DNA of 10,877 nucleotides. Origin: Verrucomicrobiaceae bacterium (GTDB lineage Bacteria > Verrucomicrobiota > Verrucomicrobiae > Verrucomicrobiales > Akkermansiaceae). The stretch is taken from contig CANBTO010000124.1 in the NCBI GenBank assembly GCA_947372405.1, forward strand, positions 1 through 10,877. The letters are read 5' to 3'. The position numbers and the translations under genes were made by a program. How positions within the stretch are numbered: the first letter of the stretch is position 1; every line of letters begins with the position of its first letter. Positions 1 to 6,079 of this stretch are shown piece by piece. Below the pieces are notes generated by a model that did not search any database, was not told the DNA's origin, and was given only the letters and a program-made list of their open reading frames with translations.

Positions 1-640
1 AAGACGCCTCGCCGAAGGCGCGGCCAGCGGGGACATCCGGATCACACCGCCATTCAAACCACACCTGGAAGACAAGCTGTGGCTGGCCTTGTTGTGGTCA
101 CCGGCGCTGAAAAAAGTCTGGGAGCAATCGCTGCGCGGGAACCACCTCAAGCGGCTTCAGGAGATTGTGCCCTACGGCTGGGTGCTGGATCCCACGCCAC
201 TGCCGCCGCATGGTGCGCTGCCACGGCTGGAAGCGCACTCGTGGGACGAGGTGGCCGGTTTCAGCCAGAAGGAACGGCAGCTTGTGCTCAAGGTGAGCGG
301 ATTCCACGAGACGGCATGGGGTTCGCGCGGGGTGTTCATCGGCCACGACATGCCGGCGGCGGAGTGGGCGGAACGGTTGGGCATCGCGCTCCGGCAATCG
401 GGCGAGCAGCCGTGGGTGTTGCAGGAGTTCCGCGAGGGGCGGCGCGTCAGACATCCGGTTTTCCGGGACGACGGCTCGGTGGAGATGATGGACGGCCGTG
501 TGCGCCTGTGCCCGTATTTTTTCACCAACAACGAAGGTGATACAAACTTCGGCGGCTGCCTCGCCACGATCGTGCCGGCGGACAAGAAAAAGATCCACGG
601 CATGAGCGACGGGGTGCTGGTGCCATGCGTGATCGAGTGA
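1..640 (+). CDS. Conserved protein of unknown function, C-terminal part (possibly ATP-grasp-like)
   Basis: The reading frame is already open at base 2 (first codons encode RRLAEGAASGDIRITPPFKP) and ends with TGA at 638-640, so only the last 212 codons are visible and the true start lies left of the window. A TTG at 89 could be read as a start, but open in-frame coding upstream argues against it. Visible features are a segment LVLKVSGFHETAWGSRGV, a segment PWVLQEFREG, and a conserved end block with RLCPYFF, GGCLATIVPADKK and IHGMSDGVLVPC. The Lys-bearing strand, the Gln-Glu-Phe hinge-like strand and the terminal block resemble the order of an ATP-grasp fold, but this is a pattern impression, not an identification. 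No signal peptide or membrane segment is visible in this part. Its last ~45 codons reappear as a decayed copy at 2111-2248. Coding status is secure; function is unknown. Confidence 0.8.
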   Translation, partial: RRLAEGAASGDIRITPPFKPHLEDKLWLALLWSPALKKVWEQSLRGNHLKRLQEIVPYGWVLDPTPLPPHGALPRLEAHSWDEVAGFSQKERQLVLKVSGFHETAWGSRGVFIGHDMPAAEWAERLGIALRQSGEQPWVLQEFREGRRVRHPVFRDDGSVEMMDGRVRLCPYFFTNNEGDTNFGGCLATIVPADKKKIHGMSDGVLVPCVIE

Positions 641-893
641 GCGTCGGCGACACACGCTACGATTCGATTTCAGGTGATGAGTCATGCCCGGTGCTCGCGG
701 GATGCGAGAAGGAAGATCCGTCAGTCATTGAGCCGCCTTGGAGACGTGGCGGGCCTACCTCCTGGGACACCTTCCTCGCCCGCTACGAAAAATTCCTCAT
801 GAAATCAACAATCGGAAATCATCAATCAGAAATTCACATTCCCCATCAAGGAATGTCCTTGTCGCCATTTCGTCCGGCCAATAATTTCTCATC
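641..893. other. Intergenic region without a convincing gene
   Basis: These 253 bp separate the first gene from the GH43 gene. A 90-codon frame (625-897, + strand) starts inside the tail of the first gene and ends just inside the GH43 start. Its middle encodes GPTSWDTFLARYEKFL, which reads like real protein and could be the eroded end of a lost gene, but its last part runs through a tandem repeat (802-829). No clear promoter or GC-rich terminator hairpin was found. No Shine-Dalgarno motif lies just before the ATG at 894; an AAGGAATG occurs about 40 bases upstream, too far to serve. Confidence 0.5.
802..829. repeat. Two-copy 14-bp tandem repeat
   Basis: AAATCAACAATCGG (802-815) is followed directly by AAATCATCAATCAG (816-829), with 12 of 14 bases identical, and the next bases AAATT begin a third partial unit. 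The patch is AT-rich against a GC-rich background and lies 65 bp upstream of the GH43 start. Its role is unknown; it could be a dispersed intergenic repeat or a binding site. Confidence 0.55.
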
Positions 894-1979
894 ATGAAAT
901 GCACTCTACTCCTCTTCACCCTCGGCATGCTCACCCTGGTTTCCGCCAATGAAACCGCCGCCATCACCCATATCCGACCCGGCGAAATCTGGCCCGACAC
1001 CGATGGCAAGCCCATTAACGCCCACGGCGGCGGCATCCTCCATCACGATGGCACCTACTATTGGTATGGTGAGATCAAGGAAGGAAAAACCTATCTGCCG
1101 GAAGTGAACAAATCCTGGGGCGGCACCCGCGTGGATGTCGTCGGAGTCTCCTGTTATTCCTCCCAGGACCTGCTCCATTGGAAAAACCACGGCAACGTCC
1201 TCCCCGCCGTCCCCGGCACGGATCTCGATCCCAAACAAGTCCTCGAACGCCCGAAATGCGTTTATAACGCCAAGACCAAAAAGTTCGTCCTCTGGTTCCA
1301 TCGCGACACCGTCGACTACGCCGCCGCTCAAGCCGGCGTCGCCGTGAGTGACAAGCCGACGGGCCCCTTCGTCTATCAGGGAGCCTTCCGCCCCAACGCC
1401 GGTCAATGGCCTGTCAACATTACCGAAGAGCAGAAAAAGGACACTAAAAGCCCGCTCGTCAAAGATTTTCCCGTTGGCCAGATGGTCCGCGATATGACCG
1501 TCTTCGTCGATGACGACCAAAAAGCCTACCTCTTCGCCGCCTCCGAGAACAACCCCACCATGCAAATCTCCGAGCTCACCGATGACTACCTGAAAACCAC
1601 CGGAAAATACACCCGCATCTTATCGGGCCGCTCTATGGAAGCCCCCGCCGTTTTCAAGCGCCAGGGCAAATACTACCTCATCGCCTCCGGATGTACCGCC
1701 TGGGCTCCCAACGCGGCCCGCTCCGCCGTCTCCGACTCCATCTGGGGTCCGTGGAAAGAACTCGAAAATCCCTGCAAAGGCGAAAAAGCCGGCATCTCTT
1801 TCTTCTCCCAAAGCACCTTCGTCCTCCCCGTCGCCGACCAACCGGACCGCTTCATCTTCCTCGCCGACCGCTGGATCAAGGACGACCTCGCCGACTCCCG
1901 TTACATCTGGCTCCCCATCGGCTTCACCCCCTCCGGCCAACCCGAGATCCGCTGGATGGACCAGTGGTCGCCAAAATAA
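894..1979 (+). CDS. Secreted glycoside hydrolase family 43-type beta-propeller enzyme (galactanase-like branch)
   Basis: This 361-residue protein begins with a signal peptide (residues 1 to about 18, hydrophobic core LLLFTLGMLTLV, likely cut after VSA), so it should act outside the cytoplasm. The rest fits a single five-bladed propeller. NAHGGGILHHDGTYYWYGE (42-60) is the first-blade signature of GH43 enzymes of the exo-beta-1,3-galactanase type (subfamily 24/34 branch). LERPKCVYN (117-125), RDMTVFVDDD (199-208), MEAPAVF (248-254) and SFFSQSTFV (302-310) follow in the expected order. By analogy with that branch, Glu249 would be the acid, Glu118 a substrate-site glutamate, and Gln306 occupies the place where other GH43 enzymes carry an Asp base. 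The likely substrate is a galactose- or furanose-containing polysaccharide; exact specificity cannot be read from sequence. The ATG at 894 was chosen because it starts the signal peptide, although no Shine-Dalgarno motif precedes it. The gene is flanked by the intact and decayed copies of another gene's tail. Confidence 0.88.
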   Translation: MKCTLLLFTLGMLTLVSANETAAITHIRPGEIWPDTDGKPINAHGGGILHHDGTYYWYGEIKEGKTYLPEVNKSWGGTRVDVVGVSCYSSQDLLHWKNHGNVLPAVPGTDLDPKQVLERPKCVYNAKTKKFVLWFHRDTVDYAAAQAGVAVSDKPTGPFVYQGAFRPNAGQWPVNITEEQKKDTKSPLVKDFPVGQMVRDMTVFVDDDQKAYLFAASENNPTMQISELTDDYLKTTGKYTRILSGRSMEAPAVFKRQGKYYLIASGCTAWAPNAARSAVSDSIWGPWKELENPCKGEKAGISFFSQSTFVLPVADQPDRFIFLADRWIKDDLADSRYIWLPIGFTPSGQPEIRWMDQWSPK

Positions 1980-2110
1980 TGTCACTCATTCCAATTTGTC
2001 TGGGGTAATGAGATGTCAGATTCGTCAGGCGAGGATGCCGGGGGTCTTGTTTCACGGCTAAAAGCACATGATAAAGGCATGATAAAGAAACATGTCTTTT
2101 ATCGAATTTA
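1980..2110. other. AT-richer intergenic stretch with a short direct repeat and weak hairpin
   Basis: The stretch is clearly less GC-rich than its neighbours. CATGATAAAG occurs at 2067-2076 and again at 2078-2087. The second copy overlaps a weak dyad: GATAAAG (2081-2087) can pair imperfectly with CTTTTATC (2096-2103). No T-run follows, so it is not a typical terminator for the GH43 gene. In-frame stops at 2069 and 2072 close the frame of the downstream pseudogene remnant, so no gene is supported here. Confidence 0.4.
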
Positions 2111-2248
2111 TGCCCGTATTGTTTCACTAACAACGAAGGTGATGCAAACATCGGCGGCTGTCTGGCCATCATCGTGCCGGCGGACAAGAAGAAGAAGATC
2201 CACGGCATGAGTGACGGGGTGCTGGCGCCATGCTTGGTGGGAGAGTGA
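2111..2248 (+). pseudogene. Truncated second copy of the 3' end of the first gene
   Basis: Codons 2111-2246 encode CPYCFTNNEGDANIGGCLAI, then IVPADKKKKIHGMSDGVLAP and CLVGE before TGA. This matches the C-terminus of the gene ending at 640. Over 120 aligned bases (509-628 against 2111-2233) I count 11 substitutions plus one inserted AAG codon; the last few codons differ more. Similarity stops abruptly upstream of 2111, and stops in the same frame at 2069 and 2072 leave no room for the rest of the protein. About half of the changes alter the residue (F to C, T to A, F to I, T to I, V to A), as expected for a copy no longer under selection. The remnant ends 100 bp before the GH172 start. It could be a duplication product or the stump of a displaced paralogue. 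Confidence 0.85.
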
Positions 2249-2332
2249 ATTGAATGATAGCCGTGCCCGGGAAACCACGTTGTTCCATCAGCGTGTCCGC
2301 CCAACCCGTGGGCCACCGAAGATTGTTGAAGA

Positions 2333-2337
2333 AAGGA
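2333..2337 (+). promoter_or_regulatory. Shine-Dalgarno site deciding the GH172 start
   Basis: AAGGA within GAAGAAAGGAAAC lies 11 bases before the ATG at 2349. The same frame is open back to a GTG at 2211, but that stretch overlaps the pseudogene remnant in another frame and lacks such a site. This motif and the signal peptide that follows support the ATG at 2349. Confidence 0.6.
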
Positions 2338-2348
2338 AACCTGCCACC

Positions 2349-3536
2349 ATGTCCGGATCGTTTGTCTTGTTGAGCCGTCTAGTTCCCTTGGCCGCCGCGG
2401 TCGGTCTTTGGCCGTCACTCACAGCCGAGCCCGCGGTTTCGTCGAGTGGTTTGGCGCAAGGGTTGGGAGCCTTGCCATTCTTGAGCCCTGCGCGGTCCCG
2501 ATCGGTGTGCGCCGAAAACCCCACCGGGGCCAAAGGCAAGGGCGGCATGGCGATTCCCAATCCCGCCGATCCGTCGCCGCCAGCCTCGGCACGAGCCGCC
2601 GACGATTTAGGCCAGGGTTGGAAAGTCCGTCCGTTCCTCCGCGTCAACAAAGGCCAGACGGCCACCCTGATGGATGTCGATGGGCCGGGCATCATCCAGC
2701 ACATCTGGATGGTCGAGGGATTGAGCCGGGCCCATGTCCTGCGCTTTTACTGGGACGGCGAGGAAAGTCCGTCGATCGAGGTGCCGGCCGCGGATTTCTT
2801 CGCGGTGGGCCACGGCAAGTTCGCCCCGGTGAATTCATTGGCCGTGGTGGTCAATCCGGCAAACGCCCTGAACTGCTATTGGCCGATGCCGTTCCGCAAA
2901 CACGTGCGAATGACTCTCACCAACGAATCGCAGGACAAGGATCTCAATCTGCTCGCCTATCAGATCGACTATGTGGAGACCGAGGTTCCCGCCAACGCCG
3001 GTTACTTCCACGCACAGTTCCGACGGGCGCGCACCGATGGGGTGAACCCGTATGTGATTCTCGACGGGGCCCGCGGCCACGGCCGCTATGTCGGCACATT
3101 CCTGGCCTGGACCCAGCTTTCGAAAGGCTGGTTCGGCGAGGGAGAAATCAAGTTCTACCTCGACGGAGACAAGGAGTTTCCGACGATTTGCGGCACCGGG
3201 ACCGAAGACTATTTTTGCGGCAGCTACGGGTTTTCCAAGCCCTTCAGCGGCCCCTACACCGGCACCACCCTGCCGGCCAATGAAAACGGCGATCCGCCAA
3301 GCTTCTGGAGCCTCTATCGCTGGCACCTGATGGACCCTATCTGCTACGATCAGGACCTGCGCGTCACAATCCAGGCCTTGGGCTGGGGACCGAAGTCGAA
3401 ATACCGCAAGCTGTCCGACGACATCGCTTCAGTCGCCTATTGGTATCAGGCGTGCCCCCATGCACCGTTCCCGCCCCTGCCGCCACTGAAGGACCGCATG
3501 GTGCCCGTTTTGCCGCCGCCGGATGCGCCGAGATGA
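2349..3536 (+). CDS. Secreted DUF2961 / GH172-family glycosidase
   Basis: The 395-residue product is the usual length for DUF2961 proteins, now classed as glycoside hydrolase family 172, whose characterised members act on alpha-D-fructofuranosides and alpha-D-arabinofuranosides. A signal peptide covers about residues 1-28 (core LVPLAAAVGLWPSLTA). Family segments in order are SARSRS-like ARSRSVCAENPTGAKGKGG (48-66), DVDGPGIIQHIWM (109-121), FYWDGEESPSIEVPAADFF (133-151), NCYWPMPF (175-182), GWFGEGEIKFYLDGD (260-274) and GTGTEDYF (282-289). The two catalytic glutamates of the family fall in the last two blocks; here they would be Glu264 or Glu266, and Glu286. The double jelly-roll core appears complete, so the enzyme should be active. 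It is convergent with rpmB, which lies 120 bp away. The GH43 gene upstream is on the same strand but 369 bp away with a pseudogene between, so co-transcription is doubtful although a shared substrate is plausible. Confidence 0.88.
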   Translation: MSGSFVLLSRLVPLAAAVGLWPSLTAEPAVSSSGLAQGLGALPFLSPARSRSVCAENPTGAKGKGGMAIPNPADPSPPASARAADDLGQGWKVRPFLRVNKGQTATLMDVDGPGIIQHIWMVEGLSRAHVLRFYWDGEESPSIEVPAADFFAVGHGKFAPVNSLAVVVNPANALNCYWPMPFRKHVRMTLTNESQDKDLNLLAYQIDYVETEVPANAGYFHAQFRRARTDGVNPYVILDGARGHGRYVGTFLAWTQLSKGWFGEGEIKFYLDGDKEFPTICGTGTEDYFCGSYGFSKPFSGPYTGTTLPANENGDPPSFWSLYRWHLMDPICYDQDLRVTIQALGWGPKSKYRKLSDDIASVAYWYQACPHAPFPPLPPLKDRMVPVLPPPDAPR

Positions 3537-3594
3537 GGATGGTTTCGGATTTTCCGGATACGAATGCGAATATGCGCCGCAGGACATTCCAGAC

Positions 3595-3624
3595 AAAAAA
3601 CGGCCCGGTGTTTCCACCGGGCCG
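3595..3624 (-). terminator. Rho-independent terminator of rpmB
   Basis: A perfect 10-bp stem (CGGCCCGGTG at 3601-3610 with CACCGGGCCG at 3615-3624) closes on a 4-base loop. On the - strand it is followed by six T residues (A-run 3595-3600 on the given strand), a textbook intrinsic terminator 33 bp after the rpmB stop. Transcripts from the convergent GH172 gene would also form the hairpin but are followed by ACGTCATT, with no U-tract, so it is directional. Confidence 0.9.
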
Positions 3625-3656
3625 ACGTCATTGAAACCTCGACGTTTGAGAAAAAA

Positions 3657-3920
3657 TCAGAGCAGGCCGGCTTTTTTCAGCGTGGCGAAGGCACCGTTCT
3701 TGTTGATGGTCTTGAGCGCGCGGCAGCTCAGCTTGAGACGGACATAGGTGCCGAGCTCGGGAACCCAGATGCGCTTGGTTTGAAGATTAGGGGAAACGGT
3801 GCGCTTCACGACCTTGGTGACGTGACGACCGATACCGCCCTTTTTCTTGGCCAAACCGGAACGGTGGATTCTGCCGCCGGAGCGGACGCGGGTTCCTCTG
3901 ATACTGCAAATACGGGCCAT
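3657..3920 (-). CDS. rpmB: 50S ribosomal protein L28
   Basis: The 87-residue basic protein is bacterial ribosomal protein L28 (bL28), a structural part of the large subunit. Diagnostic segments are MARICSIRGTRVRSGGRIHR at the N-terminus, SPNLQTKRIWVPELGTYVRL (43-62) and SCRALKTINKNG (65-76). It is somewhat longer than the E. coli protein (78 residues) because of a Lys/Gly-rich segment, AKKKGGIGRHVTKVVKR (24-40). The only cysteines, Cys5 and Cys66, do not form the CxxC zinc pairs seen in some ribosomal proteins. No strong Shine-Dalgarno motif precedes the ATG. Upstream lies a hydrolase gene on the same strand at 81 bp; a possible weak promoter in that gap is listed separately. It is usually clustered with other ribosomal or housekeeping genes, but none is seen here. 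Confidence 0.95.
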   Translation of the reverse strand: MARICSIRGTRVRSGGRIHRSGLAKKKGGIGRHVTKVVKRTVSPNLQTKRIWVPELGTYVRLKLSCRALKTINKNGAFATLKKAGLL

Positions 3921-3953
3921 GGTGAAAATGTGTGGGGTTGCGGGGCGCGAAGA

Positions 3954-3978
3954 ATGGCCACCCCGCCTGACCCGTCAA
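3954..3978 (-). promoter_or_regulatory. Possible weak rpmB promoter
   Basis: On the - strand TTGACG (3973-3978) is followed after about 16 bases by CATTCT, a poor -10 with 3 of 6 consensus bases. The -35 match is good. A promoter private to rpmB would make sense for a highly expressed gene behind a lipase gene, but the evidence is thin. Confidence 0.25.
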
Positions 3979-4001
3979 GACGAATCCTGCCGGTTTCCTG
4001 A

Positions 4002-4976
4002 TTAATTTTTCAGGCGACGCCAGCGCAGCAGGTCCACCCAGCGCTCCACATCGGCGAAAATCGCCTCCCTTTTCTCGTCATACATGAGGAGGTGGTAGGC
4101 GTTGGGGTAGTTGTGGTAGGTCTTCGAGGTGGTGGCGGGGATGCGGGCGACGAAGCCGCGGACGTCCGAGTCGTTGTTGAAATAGTCCTTGCCGCCATGG
4201 AGCACGAGCACGGGCGAGCGGAATCTGGCGGCACAGTCGTTCATGCCGTCGATCAGGCGGGCGAGCGCGCCGATGAGGCGGAGGGTGTGCTGCTCGATGT
4301 TGTAGGAGTTGGTTTTCACCTGCTCGTTGTGGTGGGATTTCTGTGTCATCTGCACGTCCTTGCCGCCGGATAGTGTTTCGAGAGAAATCCGCGCCAAAGG
4401 CAGGGTGGTGGCTGCGATTTGGACAAGTCCGGGCGTCCATGCCGGGATATCGTCCCGGAAACGGACGATGGGTGAGGAGAGGACCAGCCCGTCGCAGGGA
4501 GGTTTGCCCGCGGGCGCCTCGTTCCATGCGTGTGCCGCGATCAGCCCGCCCATGCTCTCGCCGAACCAGACCACTTTGGCTTTCGGGTGGCGCTCCCGAA
4601 CGAGCTGGGTGAAGGCGAAAAGATCACGGTACCAGTCCTTCGGATCGCCGATGTCGCCGCGGCGCTCGCGGATGGGATCACTGCCCTGGCCGCGCACTTC
4701 ATAGGCGTAGAGCCCGGTTTTCGGCTGGTGCGCGAGCAGGTGGTTGCCGAGATTGGTATAGTCGATCGACGCCCCGCAGAACCCGTGGATGCCGATGATG
4801 ACGACATCCTGCTCGGTTTCGTCGGAAATCCATTTCCGATAGCCGAAGGTTTCACCCTTGGAGCCCGCCATGGTCGGGTTGTGGACCATGGTGACTTGCG
4901 GACCACAGCCGAAAAGCAAGGCCGCGGCGGAGCAAAACAGCATGCGAAGGAACAGGAACTGGAAATGACGTGGCAC
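4002..4976 (-). CDS. Putative lipoprotein alpha/beta hydrolase (lysophospholipase / monoacylglycerol lipase family)
   Basis: A 324-residue protein of the Hydrolase_4 (serine aminopeptidase S33) type, whose members cleave lysophospholipids or monoacylglycerols. Counting from the GTG at 4976, it shows the oxyanion-side motif GIHGFCG (62-68), the nucleophile elbow GESMGG with Ser141, the acid in VLVLHGGKDYF (Asp264) and the histidine in YPNAYHLLMYD (His295), so the triad is complete. The N-terminus MPRHFQFLFLRMLFCSAAAL ends in a lipobox, LLFGC, with Cys24, suggesting lipid anchoring in the cell envelope. The start is uncertain. The frame is open back to 5162, but the extra ~62 residues are Arg/Gly/Pro-rich and lie in the region upstream of a divergent gene. 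An ATG at 4943 gives a shorter signal peptide lacking positive charges. GTG 4976 gives the best lipoprotein signal, though no clear Shine-Dalgarno motif supports any start. rpmB follows at 81 bp on the same strand. Confidence 0.85.
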   Translation of the reverse strand: MPRHFQFLFLRMLFCSAAALLFGCGPQVTMVHNPTMAGSKGETFGYRKWISDETEQDVVIIGIHGFCGASIDYTNLGNHLLAHQPKTGLYAYEVRGQGSDPIRERRGDIGDPKDWYRDLFAFTQLVRERHPKAKVVWFGESMGGLIAAHAWNEAPAGKPPCDGLVLSSPIVRFRDDIPAWTPGLVQIAATTLPLARISLETLSGGKDVQMTQKSHHNEQVKTNSYNIEQHTLRLIGALARLIDGMNDCAARFRSPVLVLHGGKDYFNNDSDVRGFVARIPATTSKTYHNYPNAYHLLMYDEKREAIFADVERWVDLLRWRRLKN

Positions 4977-5211
4977 TGCTGGATTCTTGCAAATCCCCCA
5001 CGAAGCGCAACCCCCGAACCACCGCCGATCAGGAGACGCACCACCCGTTGACACAACATCCCATTGCGGGACATGCGTACGAACCGTTGTGCCAGGGAGA
5101 AATCCGCGCTGTTTTCGCGATTTCCGCGCACCTTTGGGGGTTGTTCCGCTCGGGAATTCCATCGCACAGTTTCGTCAACGCTTCACAGCAGCGCATCAAC
5201 CAAGGAACACC
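4977..5211. other. Divergent intergenic region between hydrolase and PEP-CTERM gene
   Basis: This 235-bp region must hold the promoters of both flanking genes. A perfect -35-like TTGACA lies at 5048-5053 on the + strand, but no good -10 follows at 16-19 bp. It overlaps CACAAC (5052-5057), which is the inverted partner of GTTGTG (5086-5091). Between these lies a smaller dyad, TCCC...GGGA, around 5059-5071. The arrangement could be an operator or a transcript hairpin. The - strand also stays open across this region, but its translation does not look like protein. Confidence 0.4.
5202..5206 (+). promoter_or_regulatory. Shine-Dalgarno site of the PEP-CTERM gene
   Basis: AAGGA sits 5 bases before the ATG at 5212. 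It decides the start, because the same frame is open much further upstream. Confidence 0.7.
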
Positions 5212-5955
5212 ATGAAAACCATCGATTCCCTCCCCCGCCCGGTTTCCGCACTTGCGCTTCTAACGGTTTTCGGCGCTGGCGCACTCTCAGCGGATGCGGC
5301 GATTCTCATGTCGATGGGGTTCAACAATGTGGGTGCCGATATCAATGAAGCGGCGACTGCTGGCTGGAATGGCACCACCACCGGAGCTGGTGGCTCGCTG
5401 GACTCGCATCTTTCGGTCACCACCGGATTGAAGATTTACGGGGATTTTCAAGCACCCACAGGCAACAAGCCCGATGCATTCCAGGTGGACAACTGGCACA
5501 CCAACAACGCCGCCGGCACCATGGTTGCATTCTCGGTGGCGGCCCAGTCATCCTATGCATTCAGCCTGGGTGACGGCAGCGGCCAGTTCTCCACACTGAT
5601 CCACCAGCAGCCAAGCCAGCCGGGTGACACCGACATGTTCAACTCCGTCACCCTGTACATCAACAACGGCATCACGGACATCCTGATCGGCAGCCAGTCC
5701 TACACTCCTGCGGGCCCGGCGCAGACACTGACTTGGAACATCGGAACGGATTCGTCGTTGGACTACCTCACTGCAGCCACCTTCAAGCTCGTTTTCACCG
5801 GAGTCACCGATGCATCCAACAACAAGCACGGTCCGGAATGGAACCTCAACGACGGAGCTTTCATCAACTTCTCGGGCACCGTTGTGCCGGAGCCGTCACA
5901 CCTGCTGCTGACCGTACTCGGTCTTGGTTTCACACTGGCGCGCCGTCGCCGGTGA
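5212..5955 (+). CDS. PEP-CTERM sorting-domain protein
   Basis: The 247-residue protein has an N-terminal signal peptide (residues 1 to about 30, core VSALALLTVFGAGALSADAA) and a C-terminal PEP-CTERM signal: VPEP (225-228), a hydrophobic span LLLTVLGLGFTLA (231-243) and RRRR at the end. This is the exosortase/EpsH-type sorting signal. The protein would be exported, processed by an exosortase and placed at the cell surface or in extracellular polymer. The mature part is rich in Gly, Ser, Thr and Asn and has no recognisable catalytic motif. Its beta-strand-like sequence (for example SVTLYINNGITDILIG and FKLVFTGVTD) suggests a lectin- or jelly-roll-like fold, a guess only. No exosortase gene is in the window. 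The gene is divergent from the lipase, and the AraC-type gene follows after 124 bp with no clear terminator between. Confidence 0.9.
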   Translation: MKTIDSLPRPVSALALLTVFGAGALSADAAILMSMGFNNVGADINEAATAGWNGTTTGAGGSLDSHLSVTTGLKIYGDFQAPTGNKPDAFQVDNWHTNNAAGTMVAFSVAAQSSYAFSLGDGSGQFSTLIHQQPSQPGDTDMFNSVTLYINNGITDILIGSQSYTPAGPAQTLTWNIGTDSSLDYLTAATFKLVFTGVTDASNNKHGPEWNLNDGAFINFSGTVVPEPSHLLLTVLGLGFTLARRRR

Positions 5956-6067
5956 TGGTACGGCAACGCCGCATCAGTAGCCTAAGGTATACATTCCTGA
6001 GACGGGTTTGATGTTGTATTCCCTTGTGGTTTCATCATGATATCCCTCAACTGGAAGGAATGGTGAT

Positions 6068-6073
6068 GAGGTG
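6068..6073 (+). promoter_or_regulatory. Shine-Dalgarno site of the AraC-type regulator
   Basis: GAGGTG lies 6 bases before the ATG at 6080. A GTG at 6071 in the same frame could instead use AAGGAA at 6055-6060 (10-base spacing). The ATG with the closer site was preferred; the difference is three residues. Confidence 0.5.
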
Positions 6074-6079
6074 AGCGTG

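Noticed and set aside
79..640. TTG at 89 or ATG at 79 as the start of the first gene
   Set aside because: The correct frame is open to the left edge and encodes plausible protein before 89; the ATG at 79 belongs to a different, shadow frame.
906..1565. A 219-codon - strand frame inside the GH43 gene
   Set aside because: It is a mirror of the GH43 coding frame with repetitive Gly/Val/Asp composition; there is no support for it as a gene.
509..2248. The flanking direct repeat as a mobile element or integration site
   Set aside because: There is no transposase or integrase, no terminal inverted repeats, and the repeats are coding sequence diverged by about 9 percent, not a fresh target-site duplication.
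2211..2348. GTG at 2211 as the GH172 start
   Set aside because: The added residues derive from an out-of-frame reading of the pseudogene remnant; the ATG at 2349 has a Shine-Dalgarno site and a signal peptide.
2408..3283. A 291-codon + strand frame overlapping the GH172 gene
   Set aside because: Its translation is Arg/Pro/Gly-rich and unlike any family, while the GH172 frame carries all family motifs.
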